Shown here in pieces: positions 63,233-64,000 of a stretch of 64,000 nucleotides of DNA; the first letter of the stretch is position 1; every line of letters begins with the position of its first letter. The notes beneath the pieces were generated by a model. That model had not been told where the DNA came from, made no database searches, and saw only the letters and a list, made by a program, of their open reading frames with translations. The stretch comes from SAR324 cluster bacterium. Its GTDB lineage: Bacteria; SAR324; NAC60-12. The position numbers and the translations under genes were made by a program. The DNA is taken from NCBI GenBank assembly GCA_028281495.1, contig JANQJU010000010.1:124001-188000 (forward strand). The letters are read 5' to 3'.

Positions 63233-64000
63233 ATGAAGTTCGTGGTCAGCCTGTTGCTCTGCTTCTGCGGTTGTCAGGTTCTTGTTGCGCAAGTATTGGA
63301 ACACTGCCAAACTGAACCATTGCAACAAACATTGGAGAAGGAAATTCCTCTCACCTACCGTCCCAACTATTTTCTCCCACTCACTTTTGATACTCGCAAC
63401 CCAGATACGATCCGGGATGAAGATATTAGAACTCATGAAGATCCTGAAGTTCGCGAGCGTCAAAACCTCGCTATGAAATTTCAGATCAGCCTGCAGGTCC
63501 CATTTTTTGCTAGGCTGACTTGTCCCTATCAATTTTTCCTGGTGGCAGCCTTCACGCAAAAGTCTTTTTGGCAGTTGTATGACACAGAAGGCTCAAGACC
63601 CTTCCGCGAAACTAACTATAATCCAGAAATATTCTTTTTCTTTCCAACGGTCTATAGGGAATCGGGTTTCCGTATTCAACTAAAGGTATCTCCTTGGTCG
63701 CACGAATCGAATGGTAGAGAACGTGGTGTTTTGGATCGCAGCTGGGATCGGATATACGTAGAACCGACGTTGCTCTATCGAACCCGAATGCAAGGGGCTC
63801 TGAAGGTTTGGTACCGTTTGCCAGAAAGACAGCCGAAAAACGAAGAAGATGAAATCGCAGTAGATGTGAATCCAGACATCGAAGATTTTTATGGTAATAG
63901 CGAACTAAGACTCCGTTACTACTGGAACGGAAAAGGAACGACTAACGAAGTCATGACTGGAATGATGGCCCGTCGCAACTTTTCCACTGGGAATGGGGCT
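63233..64000 (+). CDS. pldA: Outer-membrane phospholipase A (OMPLA), 3' end cut by the window
   Basis: 256 codons visible, open to the window end. Signal peptide at about 1-19 (cleaved after VLVA). The beta-barrel body has FTQKSFWQLYDTEGSRPFRE plus TNYNPEIFF, and the active-site stretch SHESNGR (His157, Ser159), both strong OMPLA marks. The third catalytic position, Asn in SWNR of E. coli, is Asp172 here (RSWDR), with one extra residue in the loop before it. It hydrolyses phospholipids that have moved to the outer leaflet. The ATG at 63233 follows AAGGG. It lies 39 bases after the lipoprotein gene. Confidence 0.9.
   Translation, partial: MKFVVSLLLCFCGCQVLVAQVLEHCQTEPLQQTLEKEIPLTYRPNYFLPLTFDTRNPDTIRDEDIRTHEDPEVRERQNLAMKFQISLQVPFFARLTCPYQFFLVAAFTQKSFWQLYDTEGSRPFRETNYNPEIFFFFPTVYRESGFRIQLKVSPWSHESNGRERGVLDRSWDRIYVEPTLLYRTRMQGALKVWYRLPERQPKNEEDEIAVDVNPDIEDFYGNSELRLRYYWNGKGTTNEVMTGMMARRNFSTGNGA

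Noticed and set aside
1-64000. tRNA or rRNA genes
   Set aside because: Intergenic stretches were read for cloverleaf and conserved rRNA patterns; none found.

Overview
The window looks like a piece of chromosome from a Gram-negative bacterium of moderate GC content. Evidence for an outer membrane is a TolC/adaptor/RND efflux operon, an outer-membrane phospholipase A, lipoproteins with lipoboxes and exported beta-rich proteins. Phytanoyl-CoA dioxygenase, a taurine/sulfonate-type ABC importer and a SelA-like lyase are common in marine proteobacteria-like lineages (SAR324 or Nitrospinota-like are possible guesses). No rRNA or tRNA is present, so I do not assign a taxon.

Layout. 0-3.7 kb is housekeeping: hemC, a STAS protein, a rhodanese-like protein, lepB and a SEC-C-tagged map. 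3.8-6.5 kb holds a divergent LytTR response regulator and CHASE2 sensor kinase. 6.5-17.5 kb is an accessory-looking stretch: a 55-aa protein, an unknown 212-aa protein, a giant 1929-aa protein joining two lipase-type hydrolase domains to a CHAT protease-like domain, a membrane-bound LytTR regulator, an exported CPBP-like protein and an unknown two-helix membrane protein. 17.7-25 kb holds a Rep/UvrD helicase, a LysR/azoreductase pair, a TMTC-like TPR membrane protein, a Phd/RelE-type toxin-antitoxin pair, PhyH and an unlisted 38-aa zinc-ribbon protein. 25-33.4 kb is a LytS/LytTR two-component pair directly upstream of a TolC-adaptor-RND pump operon, which it may control. 33.4-40.6 kb holds an outer-membrane protein, MarC, a SelA-like lyase, a truncated AsrA-like protein, an RsbU-type phosphatase with a STAS partner, and an M23 endopeptidase.

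40.9-48 kb is a same-strand run of thrS (lacking the TGS domain), an unknown membrane protein, asnS, an unknown soluble protein and a GT4 glycosyltransferase. 48-56.5 kb is a catabolic island: an orphan sugar-type binding protein, a DegT aminotransferase, an HpsN/HisD-type dehydrogenase, a taurine/sulfonate-type ABC transporter and a LacI regulator. Matching TGAAA-YCGR-TTTCA palindromes lie in front of the LacI gene (two, one inside a 38-bp perfect palindrome) and of the binding-protein gene, so one regulator probably controls both ends. 56.5-64 kb holds sppA, a group-III PLP decarboxylase, a GT-C membrane glycosyltransferase, dnaA, a repeat lipoprotein and the start of pldA (cut by the window edge).

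A recurring oddity is short degenerate tandem repeats (often 14 or 21 bp) placed at gene junctions, some overlapping stop codons, with related in-frame repeats inside several proteins.
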